Source of the DNA: G963668605 sp963793625
Lineage (GTDB): Bacteria > Acidobacteriota > Terriglobia > Bryobacterales > Bryobacteraceae
Reading direction: 5' to 3'
Assembly: GCA_963793625.1 (NCBI GenBank)
Contig: CAWCAT010000005.1
Location: forward strand, 124,001-188,000
DNA: 64,000 nt
Below, one piece after another: positions 26,535 to 36,310 of this stretch. The notes beneath the pieces are model-generated. The model was not told where the DNA came from, searched no databases, and saw nothing but the letters and a program-made list of their open reading frames with translations. Every line of letters starts with the position of its first letter. Within the stretch, counting starts at the first letter, position 1. The translations under genes were made by a program, and so were the position numbers.

Positions 26535-27542
26535 ATGGAAATCTCCCAGATTAAAGCGATTGTCGCCCTGCGCGAGATGGAGAGTCTGGCCAAGGTTGGC
26601 GAGAAACTCCATCTTTCACCTTCGGCCATATTCTGCCAGATTCGACAGTTGGAAGATGAATTGGGGCAGAAGTTGTACGAGCGTTTTGGGAAGCGCCTCC
26701 AACTCACGGAGACGGGCGACCTGGTTGCCGAATACGGGAAGAAACTTCTGGACGCACACGAAGCCACGCTGGATGCCGTGAAGGGTGCCACCGGTCTGAA
26801 GAGAGGCCTCGTCCGCATCGGCTGCGGACCGCATTCCAGCCAACGAATTGCACCTCCTTTACTGAAGTCTTTCCTGGCGAACCATCCGAATATCGAAGTC
26901 CGCCTTGTTACGTCGGATGATCAATCGCTGCTGAACGACCTGAAAAAAGGCTTCCTCGATGTCGTGTTGATGAGCCTCCCGGTAGGTGATGCGGCGCTGG
27001 TGGAAGAACCGCTCTGGAGCTACAAACTCGTCTTCGTCCTGCCTCCGTCTAAAGCAAAAACGAAGGCCGTCCCGATCGAGGATCTGAAGGACCAGCCGTT
27101 CATTCTCTACCGCCGGACGGTTCTGATCGACGCAGCGCTGCAGCAGCTCTTTCGTGACCTCGAGATAGAACCGCGGATCCTCATGGAGAACGACGAGCCC
27201 GACTCTATCAAGGAATTAGTACGGCTGGGTCTCGGCATCTCGGTCCTTCCGGTCTGGAGCGTCGCCGACGACGTCCGGCGCGGTAACCTTCGAAGCTGTA
27301 ATCTCCGCGACGCGCATCATCACAATTACGGCATGCTCTGGCGCGGCGCCGGTTATCAGCCTCGGGCGCTCAGCGCGTTCATGGCCACGGCGCGTCAGTG
27401 GCGCGAGTGGTGGCCGCTCGCGCGCTACGTATCCGACCCGGAGCGGCAAGCCGGGACTTTCAATCCTATCGTTGAGAGAATTCAACCCTCATCACGTGGC
27501 ATTTCGGGTATCCTGACCTCAAATGCGCTGCCTGAACCATAA
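26535..27542 (+). CDS. LysR-family transcriptional regulator
   Basis: 335 residues. The N-terminal winged HTH (ISQIKAIVALREMESLAKVGEKLHLSPSAIFCQIRQLEDELGQ) is the LysR type, followed by a periplasmic-binding-like effector domain (GLVRIGCGPHSSQRIAPPLLKSF to LGLGISVLPVW). It sits among hexuronate and pectin genes, so a uronate-type effector is plausible, but no operator was identified. The stop overlaps the start of the next gene by 20 bases, suggesting coupled translation. Confidence 0.88.
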   Translation: MEISQIKAIVALREMESLAKVGEKLHLSPSAIFCQIRQLEDELGQKLYERFGKRLQLTETGDLVAEYGKKLLDAHEATLDAVKGATGLKRGLVRIGCGPHSSQRIAPPLLKSFLANHPNIEVRLVTSDDQSLLNDLKKGFLDVVLMSLPVGDAALVEEPLWSYKLVFVLPPSKAKTKAVPIEDLKDQPFILYRRTVLIDAALQQLFRDLEIEPRILMENDEPDSIKELVRLGLGISVLPVWSVADDVRRGNLRSCNLRDAHHHNYGMLWRGAGYQPRALSAFMATARQWREWWPLARYVSDPERQAGTFNPIVERIQPSSRGISGILTSNALPEP

Positions 27543-28260
27543 AGTATTTCTCCGTCTCGTCCTGGTGCTTGCCACGTCTTCTCTATGCCCCGGCCAGAGA
27601 GTTGCGGCGGTAGACGGGTTCCATAATAACGAGAAAGAGCCGCACTATCGCTGGGAAGGAACTTATCCGGGCGGCTACTCGCAGCTTGGCGGAATTTTGC
27701 GGGAACTGGGCTTCCGAACCGAAACGCTCAGGGAGGCCATCACGCCGAAGACACTGGCCGGAACCGACATGCTGATCATCGCCGACCCGGATATCCCGGC
27801 GGAAGCCGAACACCCGCAATACATCTCGGCTGCGGAGTCGCGGGCCCTGGAACGCTGGGTCCGGCGCGGGGGCATTCTGGTGTTGTTCGGCAACGACCCT
27901 GGCAATGCGGAGTTTAAACATTTAAATGAACTGGCGCGACTGTTCGGCGTCGAGTTCGTCGAAAGCGTTCACAAAGATGCTCGCGGCAGCGTTAAACTCT
28001 CGATTCCCGGATCCGGGACGCATCCCGTCTTTGCGGGTGGGCTCACTTTCTACGCGGTCCAAGTGGCGCCGCTCAAGGTCACGTCGAAGAGTGCCGAAAT
28101 TCTGCTGGCGGACAACGGCTCGCCCCTCATGGCGCTGGTGACCCACGGGAAAGGGCGCGTGCTCGCGTTAGGAGACCCGTGGATTTACAACGAGTACATT
28201 CAAACGCGCGACAACTATCAGATCGCTCGCAATCTTTTCCGTTACATCTCCCGGCAGTAG
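27523..28260 (+). CDS. secreted DUF4350/GATase-like protein of rhamnogalacturonan clusters
   Basis: 245 residues with a signal peptide (MRCLNHKVFLRLVLVLATSSLCPGQ). The body is a glutamine-amidotransferase-like fold: VDGFHNNEK, LAGTDMLIIADPD, ESRALERWVRRGGILVLFGNDPGN and KGRVLALGDPWIYNEY. Domains of this type accompany GH88/GH105 unsaturated uronyl hydrolases in other phyla; a GH105 gene lies 7 kb downstream. The catalytic Cys expected of true amidotransferases is not obvious, so binding rather than catalysis may be its task. Confidence 0.6.
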   Translation: MRCLNHKVFLRLVLVLATSSLCPGQRVAAVDGFHNNEKEPHYRWEGTYPGGYSQLGGILRELGFRTETLREAITPKTLAGTDMLIIADPDIPAEAEHPQYISAAESRALERWVRRGGILVLFGNDPGNAEFKHLNELARLFGVEFVESVHKDARGSVKLSIPGSGTHPVFAGGLTFYAVQVAPLKVTSKSAEILLADNGSPLMALVTHGKGRVLALGDPWIYNEYIQTRDNYQIARNLFRYISRQ

Positions 28261-28357
28261 CGTTCGCCCGAGCAAAATGTATGCTTTGGTAATTTTCATT
28301 TCTCAATTCGCACCTCAGCGCATAGAATCAGCAATAGAGATAGCGTGTGGAGGTCAG

Positions 28358-31300
28358 ATGAAGTCCGCCAAGTTTGCGTTCGCGATAGCACTAGCCGTCG
28401 CTCTTTTCCTACCGGTTGCCCGGGCCCAGAACGTCTTCGGACGTATTTCCGGGACGGTGACCGACCAGTCAGGCGGGGCCGTGCCGTCGGCCGAGCTTTC
28501 CGCCATCAATGAGGAGACCAAGGTCACCCGAGCCACAACCACGGACACGTCCGGCGCGTACGTTTTCACGAATCTCGCGGTAGGGCGCTACAGAATCAGC
28601 GTCACAGCCAGTGGCTTCAAGAGGAGCGAACGGTCGGGTATCGAACTCGTGACCGATGGCAGGGTCAGTGCCGACCTTCGCCTGGAAATCGGCGACAATA
28701 CGCAAAGCATTCAAGTGGTGGAGACCGCGGTCGAGGTGGTTAATGTTGTTTCGGGCGAACTGTCGCGCGTGGTCGATTCCGACCAGGTGCAAAATCTGCC
28801 GCTCAACGGTCGCAACTTCATGCAGTTGACCCAACTCATCCCGGGCAGCGTTGTCACCGACGCCGACCAGATGAACCTCACTACCAGCATCAGCGCGACC
28901 ACGCAGAATCTGAATGGCAACCGCGGGAATGCGATTAATCAGATGGTAGACGGCGCCTACAACCTGATGTCAGGCAGCAACGCAAGCCTAATCAGCAATG
29001 TCGGGGTGGACTTCATCCGCGAGGTGAAGATACAGACATCGAACTTCTCCGCCGAATACGGCCGCAACTCGGGCGCGGCGGTCAATGTAGTTACGAAGGG
29101 AGGCACCAACCTGTTCCACGGCAGCGCCTTCGAGTTCCTCCGAAACGACGCCCTTGATGCGCGCAACTTCTTCTCGCCCTCGCGCCCCAAACTGCGCTAC
29201 AACGACTTCGGCTGGAGTTTTGGCGGGCCGGTGATCAAAAATCGCCTGTTCTTCTTTGGCGGGCAGGAGTGGAAGAAGATCCGGCGGGACACTCAACCGG
29301 TGCAGCGATCGCTTCCCGCCACGCGGCAACTGGACGGCGACTTCTCAGGAGTCGCGACACTGCGCTATCCCGGAACCGCAGATCCTATCCCGGGCAATGT
29401 GATCCCGGCATCGATGGTCACCCCCGACGGCAAGGCTCTCGGCAACGTATACCGAGCCATGCGAAGCGCCGCAACAGCGTCTGTGGATCAACCGGTCGCC
29501 AACAATGCGACCTATCAAATGGGGAACCCTTTCAACTTCCGCGAAGATATCGTGCGCATCGATTATAGCCGCAACGAGCGGCATTCGTTCTGGGGCCGGT
29601 TCATCGCCGACACGTACCGGGTCTTCGATCCGTTCGGTACGTTCATCAACAGCGCACTTCCGACTATTCCCACCGACCGCGTGCGTCCCGGCCGAACGAT
29701 AGCGGTCGGCTGGACGTGGCTGATAAAGCCCAACCTTATCCTCGAGTCGCGCGCCAATGTGAACTGGAACGCGCAACGGATCGTACCGTTCGGGGATGCG
29801 TGGAAGCGGAGCTCCTACGGGTTTTCGTTTCCAGAGCTGTGGCCGGGCGGCATCTATCTCGGCGGTATCCCCAACGTGACGGTTAGCGGCTACAGCGGTT
29901 TCCTGGGGCCTGTCGGAGCGCAACAGTCGCCGACGACCGACATTCAGTTCAGCCCGAACCTGTCCTGGATCACCGGCAAGCACATCGTCAAGACAGGGTT
30001 CACCACCTTTCGCGACCGCTTCGACGTTAATGGTCGCCCCGCTTACCTCGGCGCGGTGGACTTCAATACCAGCGGGAACACGAAAACCACCGGAAATTCA
30101 GTTGCGGACATGCTGCTTGGCAACTTCCGCACCTACTCCGAGGCAAGCGGCGACCCGATCGGCTTTTTCCGCTTCTCTCAGTACGAAGCCTACATTCAAG
30201 ACAGTTATCGCGCTTCGCGACGCCTCAGCCTGGAATTCGGCGTGCGCTATCAGTACGAGCAGCCGATTTACACCCAGGCGGACAACATGGTAAATTTCGA
30301 CCCACGACTGTACGACCCTGCCAAGGCACTCACGCTGCTGTTGAACGGAACCATCGTGCCCGGGAGCGGTAACCGCTACAACGGACTGATTCTGGCCGGG
30401 AACGGCATCCCCGTCAATGAACTCCCACGGCTGCCGAACGCCAACTCCCCCGACATCCCGTTGGTCCCCACGGGCGCGCCGCGCGGTCTCTACAATGGGC
30501 AGCACCGTTTCGCTCCGCGCGTGAGTCTGGCATTCGCGGTCAACACGAAGACAGCGCTCCGCGGCGGGTTCGGCATTTTCTACGATCGGCCGGAAGGGAA
30601 TATCATACTGAACGAGATGAACACCCCTCCCTACCTGAGCAACGCCACGCTGGAGAACGGCAATATTTCCAATCCAGCCGGCGGCGCGGCCTCCGCGCTC
30701 AGTCCTTTCGCGGCGCTGACCACGATAGACCCGAAACTGGATACTCCCTATTCGGAACAATTCAGCGTCGGCATCCAGCGGCAGCTTCCTTGGGACGCTT
30801 TCGTCGAAGTATCGTATGTCGGAAACCTTGGCAGACACATGCTGCGGCGGCCGGACATCAATCAAGCACCCTTCGAGGCACTGCGGGACAATGCAGCGCT
30901 CCCGACGGCGCAACGCTGGTCCACAAACGCCCTGCGTCCCTACAAGGGCTACTCGAACATCAACCAGTTCATGTCCGATTCCACGTCCAACTATCACTCG
31001 CTCCAGGTATTCGGTTCGCGGCGGAAGGGGTACATGTCCGGAACGGTGTCTTACACGTGGTCGAAAGTGCTGGGGGATGCCAGCAGCAACTCCGAAAACC
31101 CGGAAGGCTATCAGAACCGCCACTACAATTACGGGCCACTGTCCTATGATCGCCGCCACGCATTCGTGCTGACTTCAGCTCTGGAAACGCCCAAGCTGAA
31201 GAAGTGGAATGGTGTCCTGCGGACGGCGCTGGCTAACTACGAACTGCGCGCCATCATGCGGCTGCAGACCGGAGCGCACCTGACAGTCAGCGGTAACACT

Positions 31301-31660
31301 TCGATCGGCGGGCGACGTGCGGACTATGTCGGCGGCGACGTACAATTGCCCGGAGACGAGCGCACTGTGCAGGCTTGGCTGAATCGCTCGGCCTTCGCCG
31401 CCGCGCCGAACGAGCGCTACGGTAATTCGGGATTCGGCGTGGTGACCGGTCCGGGCAAGCAGATCATCGATATCTCGGCGCGCAAGGCCTTCCGCCTGTC
31501 GGACCGCTTTACGCTCCGAATCCAGGCCGACTTCTTCAACACGTTCAACATCACAAACTTCGGGAATCCGACTGTGAACGTGTCCGACATCGCCTATGGC
31601 CGTATTAGCAGTGCGGATCCCGGGCGCAACATCCAACTGGGGACCAGGCTGACGTTTTGA
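28358..31660 (+). CDS. TonB-dependent receptor, Oar-like, with N-terminal carboxypeptidase-regulatory domain
   Basis: About 1100 residues, outer membrane. Signal peptide MKSAKFAFAIALAVALFLPVARAQ; a CarbopepD_reg-like domain (GRISGTVTDQSGGAVPSAELS to GFKRSERSG); a plug with VQNLPLNGRNFMQLTQLIPG; a long beta-barrel ending GRNIQLGTRLTF, with the terminal Phe needed for barrel insertion. Start chosen at the ATG at 28358 because GGAGG is close upstream and the signal peptide then fits; an in-frame start at 28277 is less likely. Its place among uronate genes suggests oligogalacturonide or other pectic oligosaccharide uptake, an inference. Confidence 0.92.
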   Translation: MKSAKFAFAIALAVALFLPVARAQNVFGRISGTVTDQSGGAVPSAELSAINEETKVTRATTTDTSGAYVFTNLAVGRYRISVTASGFKRSERSGIELVTDGRVSADLRLEIGDNTQSIQVVETAVEVVNVVSGELSRVVDSDQVQNLPLNGRNFMQLTQLIPGSVVTDADQMNLTTSISATTQNLNGNRGNAINQMVDGAYNLMSGSNASLISNVGVDFIREVKIQTSNFSAEYGRNSGAAVNVVTKGGTNLFHGSAFEFLRNDALDARNFFSPSRPKLRYNDFGWSFGGPVIKNRLFFFGGQEWKKIRRDTQPVQRSLPATRQLDGDFSGVATLRYPGTADPIPGNVIPASMVTPDGKALGNVYRAMRSAATASVDQPVANNATYQMGNPFNFREDIVRIDYSRNERHSFWGRFIADTYRVFDPFGTFINSALPTIPTDRVRPGRTIAVGWTWLIKPNLILESRANVNWNAQRIVPFGDAWKRSSYGFSFPELWPGGIYLGGIPNVTVSGYSGFLGPVGAQQSPTTDIQFSPNLSWITGKHIVKTGFTTFRDRFDVNGRPAYLGAVDFNTSGNTKTTGNSVADMLLGNFRTYSEASGDPIGFFRFSQYEAYIQDSYRASRRLSLEFGVRYQYEQPIYTQADNMVNFDPRLYDPAKALTLLLNGTIVPGSGNRYNGLILAGNGIPVNELPRLPNANSPDIPLVPTGAPRGLYNGQHRFAPRVSLAFAVNTKTALRGGFGIFYDRPEGNIILNEMNTPPYLSNATLENGNISNPAGGAASALSPFAALTTIDPKLDTPYSEQFSVGIQRQLPWDAFVEVSYVGNLGRHMLRRPDINQAPFEALRDNAALPTAQRWSTNALRPYKGYSNINQFMSDSTSNYHSLQVFGSRRKGYMSGTVSYTWSKVLGDASSNSENPEGYQNRHYNYGPLSYDRRHAFVLTSALETPKLKKWNGVLRTALANYELRAIMRLQTGAHLTVSGNTSIGGRRADYVGGDVQLPGDERTVQAWLNRSAFAAAPNERYGNSGFGVVTGPGKQIIDISARKAFRLSDRFTLRIQADFFNTFNITNFGNPTVNVSDIAYGRISSADPGRNIQLGTRLTF

Positions 31661-31679
31661 GTACCGAGCGGCGCGGGCA

Positions 31680-32471
31680 TTAAAACCCTATGCTCGCGCC
31701 GCCATCCACCGGAAGCACGATCCCCGTCGTGAAACTACCCGCGCACGAACACAGGTACACTGCCGCCCAGCCGATCTCCTCGGGAACCCCGAACCGGCGT
31801 AGAAGCGTGCGGGAGAGGACCTTTTGTTTCCGCGCTTCGTCGCCGTCTATCGCTTGCCGCATCATCTCCGTCTCGATCCAGCCCGGCGCGATCGCATTCA
31901 CCCGTACGCCGCGCGGAGAAAACTCAGCGGCGAGTGACCGCATCATGCCCACGCACGCCGATTTCGCCGCCGCGTAAGCCGTTACCTGAGGCAATCCGAG
32001 GATTGCAGCCATCGATGAGATGAAGACGATGGAGCCGAACCCGGACTCGAGCATGTCGCGCGCCAGGAGTTTTGTCAGGCCGAAAGCACCGATCAGGTGC
32101 GTTTGCAGAACCGCAGCCATCTCAGCTTCGGTAGTTTCGAGGGCTGGTTTTTTCAGGTGCACGCCGGCGTTGTTCACCAGGATCTGTACCGGACCAACGC
32201 GCCGGTTAATGCGATCGACCAGCGCGGGCAGCTCGTCCAGATGCGCGATGTCACCCACCTCGCAGGCTGCCAGAGGACCGAGATCACGCACGGCACGCTG
32301 CAATTCCTCCTCACGCCGGCCAACGAGCAATACACGAGCGCTGGCCCGGACAAAACAGCGCGCGACGCCGTATCCGATACCTGTTGCGCCACCAGTAATC
32401 ACTGCCGTTTGGCCCTTGAGCAGAAACGCATCCGGCAAACTGCTTTCGATGCTGCGACGTCGAGTACCCAT
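31680..32471 (-). CDS. kduD: KduD-like short-chain dehydrogenase (2-deoxy-D-gluconate 3-dehydrogenase type)
   Basis: About 263 residues with a Rossmann signature TGGATGIGYG near residue 23, NNAG, catalytic Ser and YxxxK (ISSMAAI... YAAAKSA), and a PGWIETEM loop. The family is broad, but it lies directly after kduI in the same operon, where KduD converts 2,5-diketo-3-deoxygluconate to KDG with NADH. ATG at 32471 is used; a TTG at 32477 overlapping the kduI stop is an alternative. Specific assignment rests on context. Confidence 0.72.
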   Translation of the reverse strand: MGTRRRSIESSLPDAFLLKGQTAVITGGATGIGYGVARCFVRASARVLLVGRREEELQRAVRDLGPLAACEVGDIAHLDELPALVDRINRRVGPVQILVNNAGVHLKKPALETTEAEMAAVLQTHLIGAFGLTKLLARDMLESGFGSIVFISSMAAILGLPQVTAYAAAKSACVGMMRSLAAEFSPRGVRVNAIAPGWIETEMMRQAIDGDEARKQKVLSRTLLRRFGVPEEIGWAAVYLCSCAGSFTTGIVLPVDGGASIGF

Positions 32472-32473
32472 TT

Positions 32474-33325
32474 TCAAGCCAAATCCCCTGGCGCGACCAG
32501 ATCGAGATCCGAGAAGTCCTGGTTCTCGCCCGCCATGCCCCAGATGAAGCTGTAATTATTGGTACCGGCACCGCTATGAATGGACCACGCCGGCGAGTAG
32601 ACCGCCTGCCGGTCGCGCACGATGATATGCCGGGTCTCACCGGGGCGGCCCATCAGATGGACCACCATGCCGTCGCCCGCATCGAAGTAGAGGTATACTT
32701 CACAGCGCCTTCCGTGCGTATGGGCCGGCCACGTATTCCAGACGCTGTTCGATGCCAGTGAAGTAATGCCCATGGTCAACTGGCAACTTGGGACTGTTTC
32801 GGGACAAATGTACTTGCGTATAGTCCGGCACGAGGAGTGGGCGGCGTCGCCGAGATTCGTGCATATGCTTTCGACGGCCCGGACCAGTGTCGCCGGGTAG
32901 GCACGATGCGCCGGGCAACTGAGCAGGTAAAACTCTGGTACCCCGTCGCCACTTGGCGCGAACTCAACTTCTTCACATCCCATCCCGATGTACAGGCCAT
33001 CCAGACGGTCCAGCTGAAACTCCTGGTTGTCGGCACGAATGACGCCGGGTGCGCCAATGTTGATGACGCCCAGTTCCCGCCGTTCCAGAAAAAACCGCGT
33101 GCCGAGTTGCTGCAACCGGGGCAGGCTGACCGGTCTTTGCGCGCGAATACCGCCAATGATCATGCGATCCTGCTCGGCGTAATAGAGCCGCAGATTGCCA
33201 TCTTCGAACAGATCGGTCGCGAGAAAATGCTCCCGTAGTTCCAGCGTGCTCATCCCCGATGCCTCCCGCGACCCGATGGCAGGGAGAGGTCGGAGCAGCG
33301 TTTCCACGCACTCCTGATTTAACAT
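32474..33325 (-). CDS. kduI: 5-dehydro-4-deoxy-D-glucuronate isomerase
   Basis: KduI isomerises the product of unsaturated galacturonate opening (DKI) to 2,5-diketo-3-deoxygluconate (DKII). The protein of about 283 residues has the bicupin KduI pattern: FFLERRELGVINIGAPG, LDGLYIGMGCEEVEF, and the zinc site WPAHTHGRRCEVYLYF near residue 203. The ATG at 33325 has GGGAGG eight bases upstream. It follows the RraA-like gene immediately and precedes the KduD-like gene, the usual kduI-kduD neighbourhood for pectin breakdown. Confidence 0.93.
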   Translation of the reverse strand: MLNQECVETLLRPLPAIGSREASGMSTLELREHFLATDLFEDGNLRLYYAEQDRMIIGGIRAQRPVSLPRLQQLGTRFFLERRELGVINIGAPGVIRADNQEFQLDRLDGLYIGMGCEEVEFAPSGDGVPEFYLLSCPAHRAYPATLVRAVESICTNLGDAAHSSCRTIRKYICPETVPSCQLTMGITSLASNSVWNTWPAHTHGRRCEVYLYFDAGDGMVVHLMGRPGETRHIIVRDRQAVYSPAWSIHSGAGTNNYSFIWGMAGENQDFSDLDLVAPGDLA

Positions 33326-33327
33326 CG

Positions 33328-33996
33328 TCAAAACCTCCCGAATTGTCGATAGGCTGTTAAGGGATGCACACCCTGCAGGATGGCTTTGCGCACGTCGTTT
33401 TCCGTATGCACCACTTCCTCTGCGCGCACGATTACTTCTTCCGCGATCTCGTGAGGGATGACCAGCACACCGTCGCGGTCGCCCAGGATCAGGTCCCCCG
33501 GGCGGATTGCCACTCCGCCGATGTTGATCGGGACGTTATAGTCGAGTAGCCGCCAGCGGCCGCGAATATCGCGGGGCGTCCGGAAGCGGGAGAACACCGG
33601 GAATCCCAGCCGGACCATGTATTCGGTGTCGCGCGCGCCGCCGTCGATAACCGCGCCCCTCGCGCCGCGAAACTTGGCGGTCTCGCTCGAGAGTTCCCCG
33701 AGGTGGGAGGCGCCTTCATCGTTCGCCTGGTACACCAGCACGTCGCCGTTTTGAATGTCTCCGAGCATCTTAAGAACCGGCGGGAAGATGAGTTCCGGGT
33801 CTTCAATGCCGCTCGGTTCTCCGATAATGGTGAGCGCGCGTCCAGTCACCGTCTGGCCCGGAACCAGCGACTGAATCGAAGAAGGCAGCGTCTGGCGAGT
33901 GTGCCCGAGTTCGTCCAGGATGTCGCTGACAGCTCCGGTGTACGGAATCGCCGCCAGCCGGTCGATGAGAGCCAGGCTTGCCGCAGGTGTGCTCAT
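33328..33996 (-). CDS. RraA-family aldolase-like protein
   Basis: 222 residues. Family features include GAVSDILDELGHTRQTLP near the start, GQTVTGRALTI, DVLVYQANDEGASHLGELSS, the RGARGAVIDGGARDTEYMV block with the Arg/Asp of the metal and substrate site, and GDLILGDRDGVLVIPHE. Family members include HMG/CHA aldolases that release pyruvate, and the RNase E regulator RraA. Between uxuA and kduI, a role in cleaving a KDG-like 2-keto acid is an attractive inference, since no kdgK or eda is present here. ATG at 33996 has GGAGG and overlaps the restored uxuA stop (TAATG). Confidence 0.82.
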   Translation of the reverse strand: MSTPAASLALIDRLAAIPYTGAVSDILDELGHTRQTLPSSIQSLVPGQTVTGRALTIIGEPSGIEDPELIFPPVLKMLGDIQNGDVLVYQANDEGASHLGELSSETAKFRGARGAVIDGGARDTEYMVRLGFPVFSRFRTPRDIRGRWRLLDYNVPINIGGVAIRPGDLILGDRDGVLVIPHEIAEEVIVRAEEVVHTENDVRKAILQGVHPLTAYRQFGRF

Positions 33997-35062
33997 TATT
34001 CTGCCTCCATGGTGTTTAGAATTCCCTTGATGTATCCCATTGCGAACGCCATACCCGCGTGCCACGAGGATGCACAATTCATGTGCGGCGTGTGGTCGGC
34101 GATGATGACTCCGTCGAATCCGTTCTTCCGGTAGATCTCAACGCGCGTACGATGTCGACGTCGCCCTCGTCGAGGAACACCTCGGTGTAGCGCGGAACCT
34201 TGCCGCGGACGTTACGCAGATGCACGTAGGCGATTGAGCCCTGCCGGCTATAGGTGTCGATCGCCTCATACACGTCTCCACCCTGCATCTCACTAATCGT
34301 TCCCTGGCAGAATTCGAGCGCGTTCGACCGGCTCGGCACAATATCCAGAAGCCGCTGGTACAGGTGCGGCTGATAGACCAGACGCGCCGTGCCGCGCAGT
34401 GTTGGCATCGGCGGATCGTCCGGATGCGCAGCCAGCCGCACCCCGGCCTCTTCGGCGACCGGCACCACCGCTTTCAGGAAATATTCCAACCGCTGCCACA
34501 GTTCTTCGGCGGACACCGCCCCGACCGTGCCCGGCGTGGCTTCGGCTTCGTAGATCATGTTCCAGACCTGTCCGTTCGGGATCGGGGTTTCCGCAGGACC
34601 TTCCGGACCAAAGAACCCGACCGACTCCGCGCCGCCGCGTGCGAACGGGCCGGTGACGTGGCCCCACACGCCGGCAATGCTGAAGTTGTAGCCGATCACG
34701 GGAATGCCGGCCTTTCCCACGCGGCGAATGATGGTCTTGAGATTTTCGATCTGTTCCGCCTTGCGCGGTCCGTCGAGCAGCACGTCATACCAGTGCGATG
34801 GGTCGAAGTTCTCGATCGCGGCAAGTTCGAGGCCCTCCGCGTTCACTGCGGCCTTCAACTCCGCGAGTTCCTCATACGTCCAGAGGCGGTCGTGATTGCC
34901 GGTCACGCCCCAGCACTTCTGCCCGTCCGTGGCCGGCAACTGCGGACCGTCGTGGAAATAGTCCACCCAGTGGGCAACGATGTGCGTCGCGCCGGCCTGC
35001 CTGGCGAAGCGGAAGTTCTCCGAAGTGAGCATGTGGCGGTACAAACCGAGTCCGAGCTTCAT
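33996..35062 (-). CDS. uxuA: mannonate dehydratase, 3' end frameshifted
   Basis: UxuA dehydrates D-mannonate to KDG in glucuronate/hexuronate catabolism. The frame from the ATG at 35062 shows the TIM-barrel UxuA pattern (MKLGLGLYRHMLTSENFRFA, IENFDPSHWYDVLLDG, LAAHPDDPPMPTLRG, LEFCQGTISEM) but ends early after DIVRALRS. In another frame the expected end is present: EIYRKNGFDGVIIADHTPHM through GYIKGILNTMEAE to TAA at 33996. Restoring one lost base near 34139-34142 gives about 355 residues. The HTPHM stretch carries conserved active-site residues, so the frame matters for function. Confidence 0.88.
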
Positions 35063-35186
35063 AAGGTTCTGTTCTGGTTATAGCGAAACACAGACTAACT
35101 AGAACCGGATTCTCTTCAATGTCGTCTTTGAGAATTTAAGAGATGCTGGTTTTCCATTCACGAGCGAGACAGCATACACTCAAGGC

Positions 35187-36299
35187 GTGAACCCGTCAAA
35201 GATCCACCAGAGTCGAGCAGCTGCAGGGCTGGTACTTGTCATGCTCACCGCCACGTGCGCCGGCGCGGCTGCGCCAGACCGCCTTCCCTCCCGCAAAGAG
35301 ATCCGTACTGTCATGCACCGCGTCAATGACTGGCAGACGGCGCACCCGGTGATGAAGCCGGACGATCGCAACTGGGAGCGCGGCACATGGTACACCGGAG
35401 TGGTTGCGGCCTGGAAGGCCACCCGGGACAAGTCCTTCCGAAACCAGGCACTGGCGTGGGGCCAGCAGCACAAGTGGCAGGTTGGCACCGAGCCATATGG
35501 CGGCAACCGGTTCTTCTGCGTCCAGACATGGACGGAGTTGTATCTCCTGCACAAAAAGGACCCTGCGATGATTGAGCCCGCCATTCGCTGGCTCGACACA
35601 CCCGACCCGCGCTCGCCTGCGGGCGGGCGGCAGCGCTGGTACCTGGAAGGCAGCCGCGTCTACGTGGACTCGCTCTACGGCGCTTCGGCTCTCGCCATGC
35701 TCTCGCGCGCTACCGGCAAGCCCGGATATCTCGACATCATGCAGACCTTTTTCGACGACGTGACGGCGCAGCTTTGGGACGAGCAATCCGGCCTCTACTA
35801 CCGCGACGAGCGGTTTAAAGGGCAGCTCTCTCCGAACGGAAAAAAGATCTTCTGGTCGCGCGGTAACGGTTGGGTATTCGCAGGCATTGCGCGGATCCTC
35901 GACTATCTTCCAGCCAGCGACCCGCGGCGCGCCCGCTACGTCGAGATCTACCGCCGTATGGCCTCCGAGTTGATCAAGCGTCAACACAGCGACGGCTTGT
36001 GGCGAGCCAGCCTCGACGACCCGCAGTCCCTGCCCGACCCCGAGACCAGCGGCACCGGGTTCTTCTGCTACGGACTGGCATGGGGTATCAACCGCGGAAT
36101 TCTCGACCGAAAGGAATATGAGGGGCCGGTCGTCAAAGCGTTCAACGGCCTCATGCGGTCCATGAATGCGGAAGGAAAGGTCCTGTGGGGGCAGCAGGTG
36201 GACTCCCGGCCAAACCCCGCAGCGCGCGAGAGCACGCACGAATACGTGACTGGAACGTTTCTCCTGGCCGCGAGCGAGGTTTACAAATTGAAGCGCTGA
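35187..36299 (+). CDS. GH105 unsaturated rhamnogalacturonyl hydrolase
   Basis: 370 residues starting at GTG, with a signal peptide (AAAGLVLVMLTATCAGAAA). The (alpha/alpha)6 barrel motifs of GH105/GH88 are clear: NDWQTAHPV, WERGTWYTGVVAAWKAT, YVDSLYGASALAMLS with the catalytic Asp region, IFWSRGNGWVFAGI, and ETSGTGFFCYGLAWGINRG. Such enzymes remove the unsaturated galacturonate left by lyases from rhamnogalacturonan oligosaccharides, feeding KduI/KduD. Transcribed divergently from uxuA across a 124-base spacer. Confidence 0.92.
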   Translation: MNPSKIHQSRAAAGLVLVMLTATCAGAAAPDRLPSRKEIRTVMHRVNDWQTAHPVMKPDDRNWERGTWYTGVVAAWKATRDKSFRNQALAWGQQHKWQVGTEPYGGNRFFCVQTWTELYLLHKKDPAMIEPAIRWLDTPDPRSPAGGRQRWYLEGSRVYVDSLYGASALAMLSRATGKPGYLDIMQTFFDDVTAQLWDEQSGLYYRDERFKGQLSPNGKKIFWSRGNGWVFAGIARILDYLPASDPRRARYVEIYRRMASELIKRQHSDGLWRASLDDPQSLPDPETSGTGFFCYGLAWGINRGILDRKEYEGPVVKAFNGLMRSMNAEGKVLWGQQVDSRPNPAARESTHEYVTGTFLLAASEVYKLKR

Positions 36300-36310
36300 C
36301 CCGCGCCGGG

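Noticed and set aside
30098..31159. 353-residue minus-strand frame within the first TonB receptor
   Set aside because: Shadow of the receptor barrel coding strand; no recognisable domains.
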